Below, in pieces: positions 44,221 to 55,250 of a DNA stretch of 64,000 nt (the first letter of the stretch is position 1; each line of letters opens with the position of its first letter). Origin of the DNA: Simmondsia chinensis. Lineage: Eukaryota; Streptophyta; Magnoliopsida; Caryophyllales; Simmondsiaceae. The notes beneath the pieces were generated by a model. The model did not search any database. It had not been told where the DNA came from and was given only the letters and a program-made list of their open reading frames with translations. Where the stretch lies: NCBI GenBank assembly GCA_018398585.1, contig JAGTTD010000001.1:25799438-25863437 (forward strand), given 5' to 3'. The position numbers and the translations under genes are program-made.

Positions 44221-44479
44221 ATTGATTGTGGGATTTACTCAGTCATCGCAACTGCAATTTGGGCGAGGCCCATATCCATTTTACATCTTTTGCATTGTAT
44301 TAATTAAAAATTTTAAAAATATAACCAAGTCTCCTTAATTAGAGTGTGAGCAGAATCCATATTATAATTGCAAACTGAAGTTGGATTCACCGAAAGATCA
44401 ACCATCATCTTGAGCTGATTCATTAAGGTCAAACACATTCGGCTCAAAATTTAGAGTTTGTTTGCTCCTTTTGTCTGCT

Positions 44480-46020
44480 TAGTGTATGTGTGGTGGCTTT
44501 AAATACAAAAATAAAATTAAAAAAATGCAAAAAAGGACTCATAGGGACTTGGGAGCAAGTCTAATTTATGAATCGCACATGTTTGACCTCAATCAATCAC
44601 CTTTGGAGAGAGTTGATGCTTTTGATGAATCCAATTTTGCTTTGCAATTATAAGGTGGATCCTACACTTGCTCCAATTTAGGAGACTTCAATTATATATT
44701 TTTTGTATTTTTAGAGTTTAATGTTTGACAGAAAAGTAAAGAACATGGACCGGCTTAAGTGGCTGGTAGGGTGACGAAGCGAAGCCCACATACACCTGAC
44801 CTCGTATACTTAAAATGTAGGAATTGGGGTGGAGATAAATCTAGACCTTAGCAGTCCACTTACAAGCCCGAGTCTACAAATTTTTTGGCCTGTCACCCTT
44901 GACTTGTGACAACTCGATTGAGTTAAAGTTTGATAAGATTTAGATGGAGCAAACCGTATTGGGTCATTAGATTAAAACCAATGCAATCAAGGTCCAACCC
45001 TTGGCCATCAAAACCCTGAAACAGTGACTCATACCAAAATTCACTTGACTTAGCAAGCAATGACACCAGTTAAAAGACCAACGCAATCAAGCTCAGGACT
45101 TGGCCGTCAATGCCTTAAACTAATGACTAAAGCCTTAATTTGTCGATTCGAATATCATATTTGAAACGACAAGTTCATACCTTAAACCTGAAGAATGTAT
45201 TGCCTTGATGAAATCAAAATAGAGTACAAGCTATGCTACGCTACGGTACGCTAGGCTAAGCTAAGTTATGCTGCTTTTAAAATTAAAACACAAATATGCC
45301 GTAAAAAAAACTTGAATAAGTTTTCTATTGACACTTTACAATAACAACAGTGTCTCTTATTTATAGAACTAAGAAATAACTACTGGATCCTAAAAACTTG
45401 GCATATCTGCCCCAGTTATAGCCTCGACACTTCTTTCTGGTACTGAATTGGTGTTGAACATGCTTTGAAACACGCGCTCAAACTCCTTCTAGATGCCCCA
45501 CTTTCATCTGCTCCCTTTTGGATATGTTTGAAGCCCACGTTCGCTGATATGTGCTCCAAATAATTGCCTCAAGCCCCTTTTACCACTTTAGCGACCTTGA
45601 ATTGCTGTTAATCATTTAAGGGATTTTCACTCCATAAGAAGCTTTACTTAAGAGGACGTTATTTCTATTTCTAAAGGTCATTTAAGCCTTGATCATGGCA
45701 CCACTTGACGAGAACGTGTCCTTTTATCCTTAAACGACAGTGTCCTAACTCTCTCGAGTTTTGGGTGTAGGCAAACGCCCCCTTTTAGCTGTTGGTAATT
45801 CTAGATTTCCAATGGATAAAAAATCAGTGTGATTTGACCTTCAAAGGCTATAGGGAGCTCGAGATAGTGCTGTGATGCTTGGGCTTCCTTCATTCCTGCG
45901 TGTCTATAAATATGTTTAATGGACATAACTCCCAGAATTGGCAAGCAATTATTTGCCCTCAAAATCTTCCATTCTACCCTAGACTCATCTTGGTGTAGAA
46001 TCTTATAGACTTGGATTGTT
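44480..46020 (+). repeat. Tat-associated repeat R, copy R1 with adjoining segment
   Basis: 44480-45320 matches 52700-53525 and 53526-54400 along its length (shared: CAATCAATCACCT(T/C)TGGAG, GGGTGGAGA, AGCAGTCCACTTA, CTTGGCCGTCAA, CATACCTTAAAC, TATTGCCTT). The next ~700 bp also match 54400-55190 (CCCCTTTTA(G/A)C(T/C)GTTGGTAA, GGCTA(T/C)AGGGAGCTC). It probably represents LTR or untranslated sequence of a Tat/Ogre-type element lying upstream of a gene on the strand opposite to pol. Confidence 0.75.
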
Positions 46021-46024
46021 TGCC

Positions 46025-47480
46025 AGGTAATTCGGGATGGTCCAGTACTTTCCTTTTCCTTACATTTGGACCAAGAACCACTGGTGGGCTAAAAGGGCCT
46101 CTATGTAGCTTCCTCAGCTTGAGGAGCTTTATGTGACTAACCTAGACATTAGGTTAGCCTATGAGGATCTTGTTCCTCGCAGGTATGCTTCTCCTGCCAC
46201 CCTTCATTTTTCAGCTTCGTACTAAGCCTAGTGGTCCTCCTTGAAGGCCAAAGGCACCAAGTAGTATTTTACGCATGTTTTTGAGCCTACAGGTATCATC
46301 CCGAGAGCCGTTTAGTTGGCCAGGGTGAAGCAAACTTAGTAAAGTAAGCTTTACTAGGTAATTTTTTGTCTCAGATGTTCGAGATGATTTTTCAGCCCAC
46401 ATCAACTGAAACACTCACTTAGTGTTGTTTTTTTGTAGCTCCCCCAGAGACTTGCAGGGCCACGAGGAGCTTTACAAGACTGCTTTTGGAGGCCCTTGAA
46501 GCCACTACACTAGCACCAGAAGCAGGTGGCTCGAGAAGAAGAAGCAAGATAAAAGCTCCATCCATCCCTCCAACCATGATTGCCTAAGTAACGGAGGAAG
46601 AGGTATCATTCTCTCAATTAGCGAGAAAGAGGAGAGCTAAGCTCCCTCAATAAGAGGCATTGTCCTTGTTCCCTTGACTTTCCTTTCTTATTTATTTTTC
46701 TCAAGGTTGTTCTAACATAACTTTCATGATGTTAGGTCACTCCAACCCTAATGATCATGGAAATCCCAGACACTCCTACAAGGAGTCGAGTTTAAGAATC
46801 CTCCCATGAGACAGAGCTAGTAGACTCAGCCGTTGTTGAAGATGCAAAAGGCTCCATAACTTCAATATCAGAGAGTCTCTCAAGTTACATACTAGAAGGC
46901 ATCCTTCCTCTAGCTCCCTCGAGGTAGGAAATCATTCAAGCCCCAGTCCTCATTTTTTGGGGACCTTCCATTGTTGAAGAGATTCACGAAGGTATAGATT
47001 CCTCTACTTATCTTAAGAATCTCTTTTTTAAACCATGAGTTGATCCTAACATGTAAATTCTTCTTTCAGAGGCAACACTAGAAGCCTATATACCGGAAGA
47101 GCAAGTAGTTGTGTCCCCATCAACACCAATTGTATCTCCTAAGGTAAGCCCTGACCTTTTTTAAACTTTGGTTTTTATTCCATAGTCATGCCTTTCTTCC
47201 AACATGTTCTTCTCCTTGATCCAGGTTACCCCATCTCCATTCTCAACTAGGATCACCTCTCTCTTAAAGAGGTTGGGGGTCAATGGGAGGCTGGCCTTCC
47301 ACCGGCTAGAGCAAGAAGCGTCCCTCAGGTTCCAGAGGTTGGTTGTACTAACTCAACTTCCCCTTCAATCTTTTGCCACGAAGGTCTACAGCAAGGAAGC
47401 TATCTCCCTTGTGAAGGCTCTGAAAGAAGATCCTAAGGTGGCACCCTCTATTGCAAGAGAGCTCGAGATGCTTGAATGAG
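46025..47480 (+). pseudogene. Spliced TE-borne gene, C-terminal half
   Basis: After R1, exon-like blocks appear: 46040-46330 (YFPFPYIWTKNHWWA, LEELYVTNLDIRLAYEDL, PATLHFSASY), then AG-preceded blocks near 46438, 46735, 47071 and 47225. The 47071 block ends ...PIVSPK|GTAAGC and joins the 47225 block (VTPSPFSTRITSLLKRLG...SLVKALKEDPKVAPSIARELEM, stop 47479). Stops in several blocks show it is dead. Position and the matching upstream segment suggest it is the missing C-terminal half of the protein at 55251-56229, and it lies on the opposite strand to the pol remnant that follows. Confidence 0.5.
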
Positions 47481-48189
47481 TTCTCATCAAGGTTTCCCTA
47501 GAAGTTCCTTCATTTTTATAGAGGAGGCACCAATACTAGACTGCCATTGGAGAACATAGCCGTTCTACAGGCCCTGGAGGTTTGCATCTTTTGTTTGAAA
47601 AACTTAGAATGGCTTGAGAGACTCGGAATTAGCAAACCCAGGATAGTAAAAGCATTAAAGATCACATCCATCCACTAGAGCAAAAGTTGAGCCATCTCAA
47701 GGATAAGCTTTCAGTCCTCAAGCAACAGCGTTCCCTTCACAACTTAACAGTTCAAGAGCTCGAGAAGGCTACATCAGAAGCGTAAGAAGAAGAATAAGTG
47801 CATCAGAAGGAAGTCATCTCTGTAGATAATCAACTTAGTTAAACAACTGATTAGTTAGCAACTACAGAGGAGTCCCTTGTTGGGATTAGGACTCACCTCT
47901 TTTAAGGATGTAAAGAAGTAATGGGCTGTACAAATTAATCATGGACCATTTTATGTAAATGCTATGTACTCCCTTATATCAATGAATGGAATTACATATT
48001 TGTTTCAATATGTCTCTCAAGTATAAGGTTCTTCTCTTAGGTTGTTTTTCTATAACTCCAGGATCAGTTGTTTGATCCTCAAGGCATTGATACTGAAATT
48101 GTGGCCATAATTCAAGAAATCTGAACTTAAGAACTTCTTTTTAAGAATCCCAAATTGAAGGCATATATTTTTGTATGAATCTTCCATTA
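47481..48189. other. Remnant between TE gene and pol
   Basis: Low-quality coding remnants on + (charged, coiled-coil-like words such as LERLGISKPR) up to about 47830, then AT-rich sequence with a possible polyadenylation region (TATATCAATGAATGGAAT). No independent gene. Confidence 0.35.
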
Positions 48190-49240
48190 ATGGCTCTAGG
48201 ATGTCCCTTGAAGCAAGTAGGCATTACCCCCAAATACTTCAATAACGTTGAATGGATTTTCCCAATTTAGGAACCATGTACCAAAGATACGGTCTTTTTG
48301 TTCAATGGGTAAAACCACTATCAAGTTCCCTAAGTCAAATGACCTTGGTTTGACCTTTTTGTTGCAGGTTTTGGCTACTCTCTTCTTTTGCTTTTCAAGC
48401 TTATGAAGAGCATCATGCCTATCTGGATGCAAGTTAGTCAACTCATCCATAATAGCTTGCTCACATTCAAGCTAAATAATTTTCCTTGATTAGCCAACCT
48501 TATGGACTAAATTGTCACTTCCATTGGTAGCATAGCATCATGGACATACATCAAATGGAAGGGAGTTGTCCCAATAGGATCTCTTCCGGACGTTGTATAA
48601 GCGCGCTAAGCATCAAATAGCAACTCATGCCACCTCCCGGGATTAAGAATTTTGTTAGTTGAGTTTGCCTGGCGATTTTCTTGGGTATAATAAGGATTTA
48701 AGTTCAAGATCTCAATGTTAAAGCTGTTAGTGAACTCAACTGCGAACCCCTTAAATATTTAGCTTGGTCCACAAATATGGTCTCTAGGATGCCAAATCTA
48801 CATAGGATGTATTCATTGATAAAATCAACCACATCTTGTTGATTGATATTCCTAAATGGCTTAGCTTCCACTCACTTTATGAAATAATCCGTGGCCACAA
48901 CGTTGTATGAGTGCTGCTTGCTTGAGGGAGGATTAATCTCACCACGAATATCCATTTTCCATCGTCGAATGGGCCACGGCTTAACTATTGCATGCATCTG
49001 GACCCTGGGAACATGCCCATGTCTCTGGCATGTGCTGCATCCCTTGGCATACTTGATGCAATCATTCATCATTGATGTCTAGTAATAGTCATGACATCTG
49101 ATCAACCAATGCATCTTGTTTCCAGCCAAATGGGATCCACACATCCCTTCATGTTCCCCAACCATGTCAAATATGGCTTCATTTAGGTCTAGGCACTTAA
49201 GAAGTGCTCCATTAGCATCTTTTTGTATAACTACCCAGTC
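48190..49240 (-). pseudogene. Tat/Ogre-type integrase remnant
   Basis: Minus strand, right to left: EHEGMCGSHLAGNKMHWLI and CIKYAKGCSTCQRHGH give the HHCC zinc-binding part. VKPWPIRRWKMDIRGEINPP, then NVVATDYFIKWVEAKPF, start the core with its first Asp. A degraded core follows, and the C-terminal part (DELTNLHPDRHDALHKLEKQ, KVKPRSFDLGNLIV, ENPFNVIEVFGGNAYLLQ) ends near 48196. This matches the Tat (Ogre/Retand) lineage rather than chromoviruses. Multiple stops between 48460 and 48870. Confidence 0.85.
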
Positions 49241-49262
49241 TCTACATCTTGGTGATACCTGT

Positions 49263-50131
49263 TGATATGCCTTATATTTACATATTTTATTTTTTATTTC
49301 TACAACATATTCATCTTTTACATGTGTGTTTTATTGTAATCTTGGTACATTTGGGTTTGGAGTGCAATGGAGCAGACAAAGGGTGAAAAGTGACAGAATC
49401 AAGCGTAATCGAGGCATATTTGAAGACTAGTCTGAGAAACCCTACCACATGTGCGAAAGAAGGACCAATCGGGTTATAATTCGGTAACTCAAATAGATCT
49501 CATAGAGTTTTGGGTGCTAAACAATCAATCGGCATGAAGTACCAATTGATTAGTAGCCCACAATAGGACGAAGCTTACAGTAGGGCTGCAGATCAATCGG
49601 GAAATAGGACTGATCGATCGAGAGAAAGCAAGTCGATCAATAGGTCCAGCCCTGCAACGTGACCTAGGCCACGCGATGGGTATAGATAATGCACAGAGAC
49701 TTATATTATCTATCTTTTGCCTCACCTCCTCTACTCCTCTCCTTCCTGAAGTTGCTGTGAGTATATCAAGGGGTTCTCAAACGCTGAAGCGCAGGTGGTC
49801 AGAGTGCTCGGGGAATCAAAGAATGGATCAACATCAACGTCAATTAAGGGAGTCTTCAATTCCTAGTTCTATTCATTGTCATAAGTAGAATATAATGATG
49901 GATACGAGATAAGCTACCCTGATTCATTCCTTGTTTCTTATTGTTTACATTGCTTTGTTTTTAGTAATTATTCGACAACCAACAAAAACTCAATCGGAAT
50001 CACTCTTTAATGACTGAATCTAGCTTAATACTGATTCCTTGAGGATATGATACCCGTATACCGGACTAAGCTATGACGATTTCGTACGCTTGCGAGTAGA
50101 AAATTTTTAAATACACTTCAAAATCACATCA
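49263..50131 (+). repeat. Athila-like 5' LTR
   Basis: 869 bp, collinear in inverse orientation with 28745-30044 but lacking a ~430-bp internal segment present there. Contains the same clusters of GATCGATCG / CAATCGG words at 49440-49660. Confidence 0.78.
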
Positions 50132-50381
50132 AGTTTTTGGCACCGTTGTTGGGGAATCAATAGGCTATGTTAGATTTAGGAATTAAAAGTTCGTTTTGTT
50201 TTCTTTTTGTTTATTTCTTTTTGTGTTTATTTATTTTGTTTAATTTTAGGGTTGTGCTCAAAGTGAATTTAACTCGCATTCCCTATTGCATGAATGGTGG
50301 ACTCTCACTCAACGCGAAATTGTTACTTTACGTTCCGAAATTGAGCTGGCTCCATATTCCTTGAGGTGATACAAAGCAAGT

Positions 50382-51010
50382 GTGAATACACCTTACACCA
50401 TGGCTGACTATGCACCTAATATGATTGGAGACCACTTTATTCCCCAAACATATGTCGTACCCACTAGAGTTGCTTTACCCGCTGTGGGTAACGCCAGCTT
50501 TGAAATTAAGCTTGGGATCATCAATATGCTTCTTACTTTCTATGGGAAGCCGATAGAGAGTCCATGCGAGCACCTTCATGCGTTTATTAAAATTTGTGAA
50601 ACTTGTCACTATCAAGGTTTCTCGACTAATTCTGTTAGAATACGGTTTTTTCCATTTTCGTTAAAAGACATAGCTAAAGGGTGGTTTTAGTCCCTGCGGA
50701 GGGGTGAAATCACCACTTGGAATGACCTTGAACAAAAGTTCCTAATCAAGTTTTATCATAAGGCTAGAACTGTTAGTCTTGCAATCAACAGTTTTGAACA
50801 AAAAATTAGGAGTAATTTCATGAAAGTTGGGATAGATTTAAGGAGCTCCTTAGAAGTTGTCCCCACCACAGGTCATCCAAGAGGGCTCTTGTGCAGAACT
50901 TCTATTATGGTCTGACAGCTTTAAATAAGCCGATGGTTAATGCTTCATGCAGGGACCAACAAGATGAGAATGAGGCGTGGACATTATTTGAGCACCTCAG
51001 TGAACACTCA
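50382..51010 (+). pseudogene. Athila-type gag
   Basis: Begins NTPYTMADYAPNMIGDHFIP (likely start ATG at 50400) and continues FEIKLGIINMLLTFYG, PCEHLHAFIKICETCHYQGF, VRIRFFPFSLKDIAKGWF, a stop at 50688-50690 where a Leu/Asn is usual, then SLRRGEITTWNDLEQKFLIK and a frameshifted remainder to LNKPMVNASCRDQQDENEAW. This order of motifs is that of the gag of Athila/Tat elements. No zinc knuckle is visible. Confidence 0.83.
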
Positions 51011-51059
51011 CTCAACTAAGCCTCTTCTGCGAGGGTGGTTAGAGGGAGCACAGACGGTG

Positions 51060-51640
51060 TCTACGAGAAAAGGAGTTGGGGTTGTCTGACTTGGGAGCAA
51101 CACCAGCCAAAATGGAGCACTTGAGAGCTGAAGTTCAAGATCCTCTCTTTGATGTTAACTTGGGTTAAGAAGAAAACCGAAGACCCACGAACATGAGTGC
51201 TCTCCTTTCTAAAGAGCAGAGAAAGTAGTACATAAGCTTGCTCCTTGAATTCAAGGACTGCTGTACCTGGGATCATCATGAGATGTCTGGCCTAGAGAGG
51301 AAAGTGGTTAAGCATAGGTTACCCATTAAGCTAGGCTCGAGGCCTATTATCCAGGCCCAAAAGAAGGATGTCTCAAGAAGTCATACACTTGGTCAAAGGG
51401 GAAATTGAGAGACTTTTGAAGGCCAAGTTCATCAGGATAGCCAAGTATGTTGAATGATGGGAAAATATTGTTCTTGTAATTTAAAAGGACGGTAAGCATT
51501 ATAGTTAGGGATAGTATCCACGACAAGAAGGCTATCAGCTCCCTCAGATTACCAATAATCAACTCAATTGGGATGACCCCTTTGGACTCGGTATGGGCTC
51601 TAGAAAAGCAACATATTGCAACATGAGAAGTAGTGGTGGC
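51060..51640 (+). pseudogene. Tat/Ogre-type pol fragment (+ strand)
   Basis: ELGLSDLGATPAKMEHLRAE and VQDPLFDVNLG, then LLSKEQRK, LLLEFKDCCTWDHHEMSGL and VVKHRLPIKLGSRPI, the segment leading into the Tat reverse transcriptase. Stops and frameshifts follow (from about 51400) and the RT core is lost. It lies on the opposite strand to the Tat integrase at 48190 and protease at 52140, so either an inversion or a second element is involved. Confidence 0.8.
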
Positions 51641-52112
51641 CAATGGGCCGGGTTGGCCCGGAAACTGGCCTGACCCGGCCCGCACTGTAGCGCCCTGAGC
51701 CTGGGAGTCCTCCTAATTTAAAAAAAAAAAATTTTATATTACTTTTACTTTGTATTTTTTGATAAACAATTTTGTACTTTTAAATATTAGGCTCTAACTG
51801 CGTTGTATTTGTACTTGTTACGTTATTTATTTACTATTATTTACTATTACTTATTATATATTTTATTTTATTACATATATTTAGCATTATTAGTGCTTGG
51901 GATAAAATGTATTTGCACCTCATACTATTTATCAATGAATTATAATAATTTTAGTACAAAACGACTTTGTATTTTTTAAATTTTACATTTTTTTTAAAGT
52001 TGACAAAAAACGGGCCCACCCGACTCGGCCCGCACTGTAGCGGGCTCAGGCCTGGGCCGAGCCGGACAAGCCTCGGCCCAGACCAAGCTCTACTCGCCCC
52101 GTGGCAACCTCA
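51636..52112. mobile_element. Possible hAT-like MITE
   Basis: GC-rich ends around an AT-rich core (51720-52005). The left end GTGGTGGCCAATGGGCCGGG and the complement of the right end (GAGGTTGCCACGGGGCGAG) are imperfect inverted repeats of the kind seen at plant hAT ends. Both ends also contain the same-orientation block CGGCCCGCACTGTAGCG. No clear 8-bp duplication. Confidence 0.4.
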
Positions 52113-52129
52113 GTAATCAAGTCATCTCT

Positions 52130-52690
52130 AGACTTACTAATGACCCCTAAGATGTATGAGGGTACGATGCTGATGGCCATGCCATTATCCAATAAGACCC
52201 TATTCATCTTTATGCCATCAAACACGGCTTTGATGTACAGGGCTTAATGTGTTAGTTGGCTACAGTGGGTACATCAACATCATCTTCATCACATCAGGAT
52301 GATCGTCAGTTAATTTTGATGTTGGAGACTTAAATTGGAAAGATGAAACACCAGAATTACCTTCAGGGGCTACTACTTCAGTCACTAGCTCCACTTAAGA
52401 GGATTCATCTGCTACTATAACTTCTCCGTTGAGACTATCCTGGGCCTCTTTTACCTTAAACTCCAAGGGTACGAGTAAAGCAGTTCTCACTTTAGCTTGT
52501 TCAAGTAATGCTCCAAGTAGAAGGTGGAGCTTTTCATCTATCTCATTCTTGAGACCTTTGTCGATCTGCATATTCTGGTCTTGAGGTTGGTCTTCACCAT
52601 CAGCCTCTTAAGTATTGGACTTTTGCATGGGTTTGGGGTAGTCCTCCTCGTGGGAATCGTCTTCTGTGTTTAACGACGTCATTTTACTTG
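52130..52690 (-). pseudogene. Tat/Ogre-type protease region
   Basis: Minus strand from 52682 (MTSLNTEDDSHEEDYPKPMQ) through a linker to LYIKAVFDGIKMNRVLLDNG, AISIVPSYILGVISKSRDDL at about 52240-52140. DNG in place of DSG at the active site is usual in Ogre/Tat-type proteases. At least three stops. Its right edge abuts repeat R2, where gag should be. Confidence 0.75.
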
Positions 52691-52699
52691 GTGTTTGCT

Positions 52700-53525
52700 T
52701 CATTTTAATGTGTGTGTGTGTGGCTGTAGTAGATACAAAATCAAACAAACATGCACAAATGGGACTAATAGCAATTTGGGAGCGAGCCTAATTGACAAAT
52801 TGCATGTGTTTGATCTCAATCAATCACCTCTGGAGAGGGTTGATGCTTTTGGTGAATCTGATTTCTGTTTGCAATAATTATGTGGATTCTACCCTTGCTC
52901 CAATTAAGAAGACTTTAGTTATATATTTTTTGTGTTTTTAAGATTTAAAGTTTGACAAAAAAGAAATGGATATGGACCCGACTTAAGTGGCAGTTGGGGT
53001 GATGGCGATGAGCCCATAGACACCTTGCCTTACGCACTGAAAGTAAGGAACTGGGGTGGAGACACCCTCAAGAGTTCAGCAGTCCACTTATAAGCTCGAG
53101 TCAATTTGGTTTTTAACCCTGGCATCCTTGAGTTGCACTACCTAAAATGAACTGGAGTTTGACAAGATTTAAGTAGAGCGAACCATATTAAGGTCATTGG
53201 ATGAAGACCAATGCATTCAAGGTCAAGCCTTGGCCGTCAAAGCCCTTAAATGATGGCTCAAACCTAAATTCATTGGACTTATCAAGCAGTGACACGAGTG
53301 TTAAGAGCAATGCAAATCAAGCTTCAAGCTTGGCTGTCTAAGCCTTAAACGAATGACTCAAATCTCATCTCGTCGATTTTTGAAACAGACTCAAACAAAG
53401 AGTTCATACCTTAAACTTAAAGATTGTATTGCCTTCAAGAAAGAAAAACAAGTACACGCTATGTTATGCGAGGCTAGGCTAATTTATTCTACTCTTAAGA
53501 TAAAAGCACAAGTGCGCTTGTTTGC
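52700..53525 (+). repeat. Tat-associated repeat R, copy R2
   Basis: About 825 bp; begins with a (GT)n run near 52708-52722, followed by the unit described at 44480. Directly followed by R3 in the same orientation (junction near ...AAGCACAAGTGCGCTTGTTTG, 53500-53523). Confidence 0.8.
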
Positions 53526-55190
53526 TCTCTTTTGTTTCAAGTGTTGTGTGTGGTCATCGTAAATGTGAAAACAAAATAAATGTGCAAAAGGGACTCACTG
53601 CTTGTTTACTCTAATTATGAACCACATGTCTTTGACCTTAACCACTCACCGTTTTTCGAGAAAAGGTTGTGATATGTTTGTGTATTTGACTTCGGTTATA
53701 CCATGAGTTTTGCTTACTCTTCAATTAAGAAGACTTTGTTAAATGTTTTTTTTTTGTGGATTTTTATGTATTCTTATGACATAAAAGTAAAGGATATGGA
53801 CCTAACTTAAGTGGCATTTATAGTGACGGAGCAGGGCCCACGGACACCTTTCCTCTTACACTTAATAAAAGTCAGGAACTGGGGTGGAGACAAACCCAAG
53901 AGCTCAGCAGTCCACATATAAGCCCGAGTCAATCAATAGTTTTTAAGCCTGGCACGCTTGACTTATAATAACTTGAACGAGTTTAGGTCTGACAAGATCA
54001 AGGTGGAGCAAACCATATTCAAGACACTGGATTAGGACCAATGCAATCAAGGGACATGCCTTGGCCATCAAAGCCCTAAGTAATGGCGTGAACCTAAGTT
54101 CACATGACTTATCAAGCAGTGACAGTAGTGTTAAGACCAACGCAATCAAGGGATATGCCTTGGCCGTCAAAGCCTTAAACTAAAGCCTCAAATCTCAACT
54201 TGTCGATTTGTGGGAATAGATTAAATTATGAAAGTCATACGCAAAGCCTGAGAAACTATATTACTATGAAGGAGAGTACAACAGAGATCTATGTTACACT
54301 ATGCTCAGAAAAGTTACACTACTCCTAGGGAAAAAGCACGAGTGTGCTTTAAACGAAAACTTGAAGAAGTTTTGTAATGAGTGTGTGTACTACTTTGGAC
54401 TGAAGCAAAGTCCTTTTTTTTTATATTGAAAATTGAAAATAATGGCTGCTCCTATTTCTGCATCAACTTCACCCACGTCTGGCCACTAAGCTTCTTCTTT
54501 GCTCTCCCATCTTCGATGAACATGTTCTAAATTCAATAATGGGGGGAAATCCTTGGTGCCTATGTTGGTAATCTTAGCGTAAGTCCCTTTTAGAAATGCC
54601 AAATTTTCTTTATTTAAGCTTAATGCCCAAGTAACTGATATTGCGCTCCAAGTAACTGCCTTGAGCCTGGAAACCTTTCTTGTAGCCTTCCTGATAGCCC
54701 CTCAAGCTCGAGCTCACTCCACCCCTCAACCATCTCAAGCCTCTAATGGTCGATACCCTTCCTAAGAGTAATAATTCTCTCAGGATGCTGGGCTCAAGAC
54801 GCCATTATCTCAGCACCTAAAAGCTTAATTCCCCTTGAGGGAAGCCTCACATGTTAAGCACGTGGCACTTTACCCAAAAACGGCATCGTCCCAGCTCTTT
54901 GAAATTAGGATGTAAACAAATTCACCCCTTTTAACCGTTGGTAAATTCAAATTTACATCGAGTACAGAAGTTTGCCTTATTTGACCCTCAACGGCTACAG
55001 GGAGCTCAAGAGAACATTGTACGTCACTTGTTTTTCCTTCCCGCATGTCTAGAAGTATGACAGTTAGGGCTTAAATTCTTCACTTTCTTGCTCTGCTCTC
55101 TCTCTTTATTGTCATCAAGCGCTCCTGCAAATTCTCACATTTGTTCTTATATCAATAAATTCTTTACTCAATCTGCTCTTTATCCTTTCG
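53526..55190 (+). repeat. Tat-associated repeat R, copy R3 with adjoining segment
   Basis: A second tandem unit (53526-54400) plus a ~790-bp segment shared with 45320-46020. Within it CTTGGCC(A/G)TCAAAGCC and AATGCAATCAAGGGA(C/T)ATGCC recur, showing shorter internal duplication. It ends just before the gene with a plant mobile domain; its last 200 bp (pyrimidine-rich, ATATCAATAAATTC) may be promoter/5' UTR. Confidence 0.75.
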
Positions 55191-55250
55191 CTTCCTTCTG
55201 TTTTAACAGTGGTACAAATCTCATTCGCCATATCTGCTCCCCCTCTTCAG

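Larger units (their letters stand above)
49263..51010 (+). mobile_element. Athila-like gypsy element, 5' LTR to gag
   Basis: LTR 49263-50131 (starts TGATATGCC, ends CACATCA), primer site TGGCACCGTTGTTGGGGA (50138-50155, tRNA-Asp type), leader, then gag. It interrupts the minus-strand Tat element at 49262. Homology stops near 51010 where + strand Tat pol sequence begins, so the rest of the element is missing. Confidence 0.78.

Noticed and set aside
53943..54170. 75-codon minus-strand frame with repeated PLIALVL
   Set aside because: It arises from the short internal duplication in repeat R and is not open in the other R copies.
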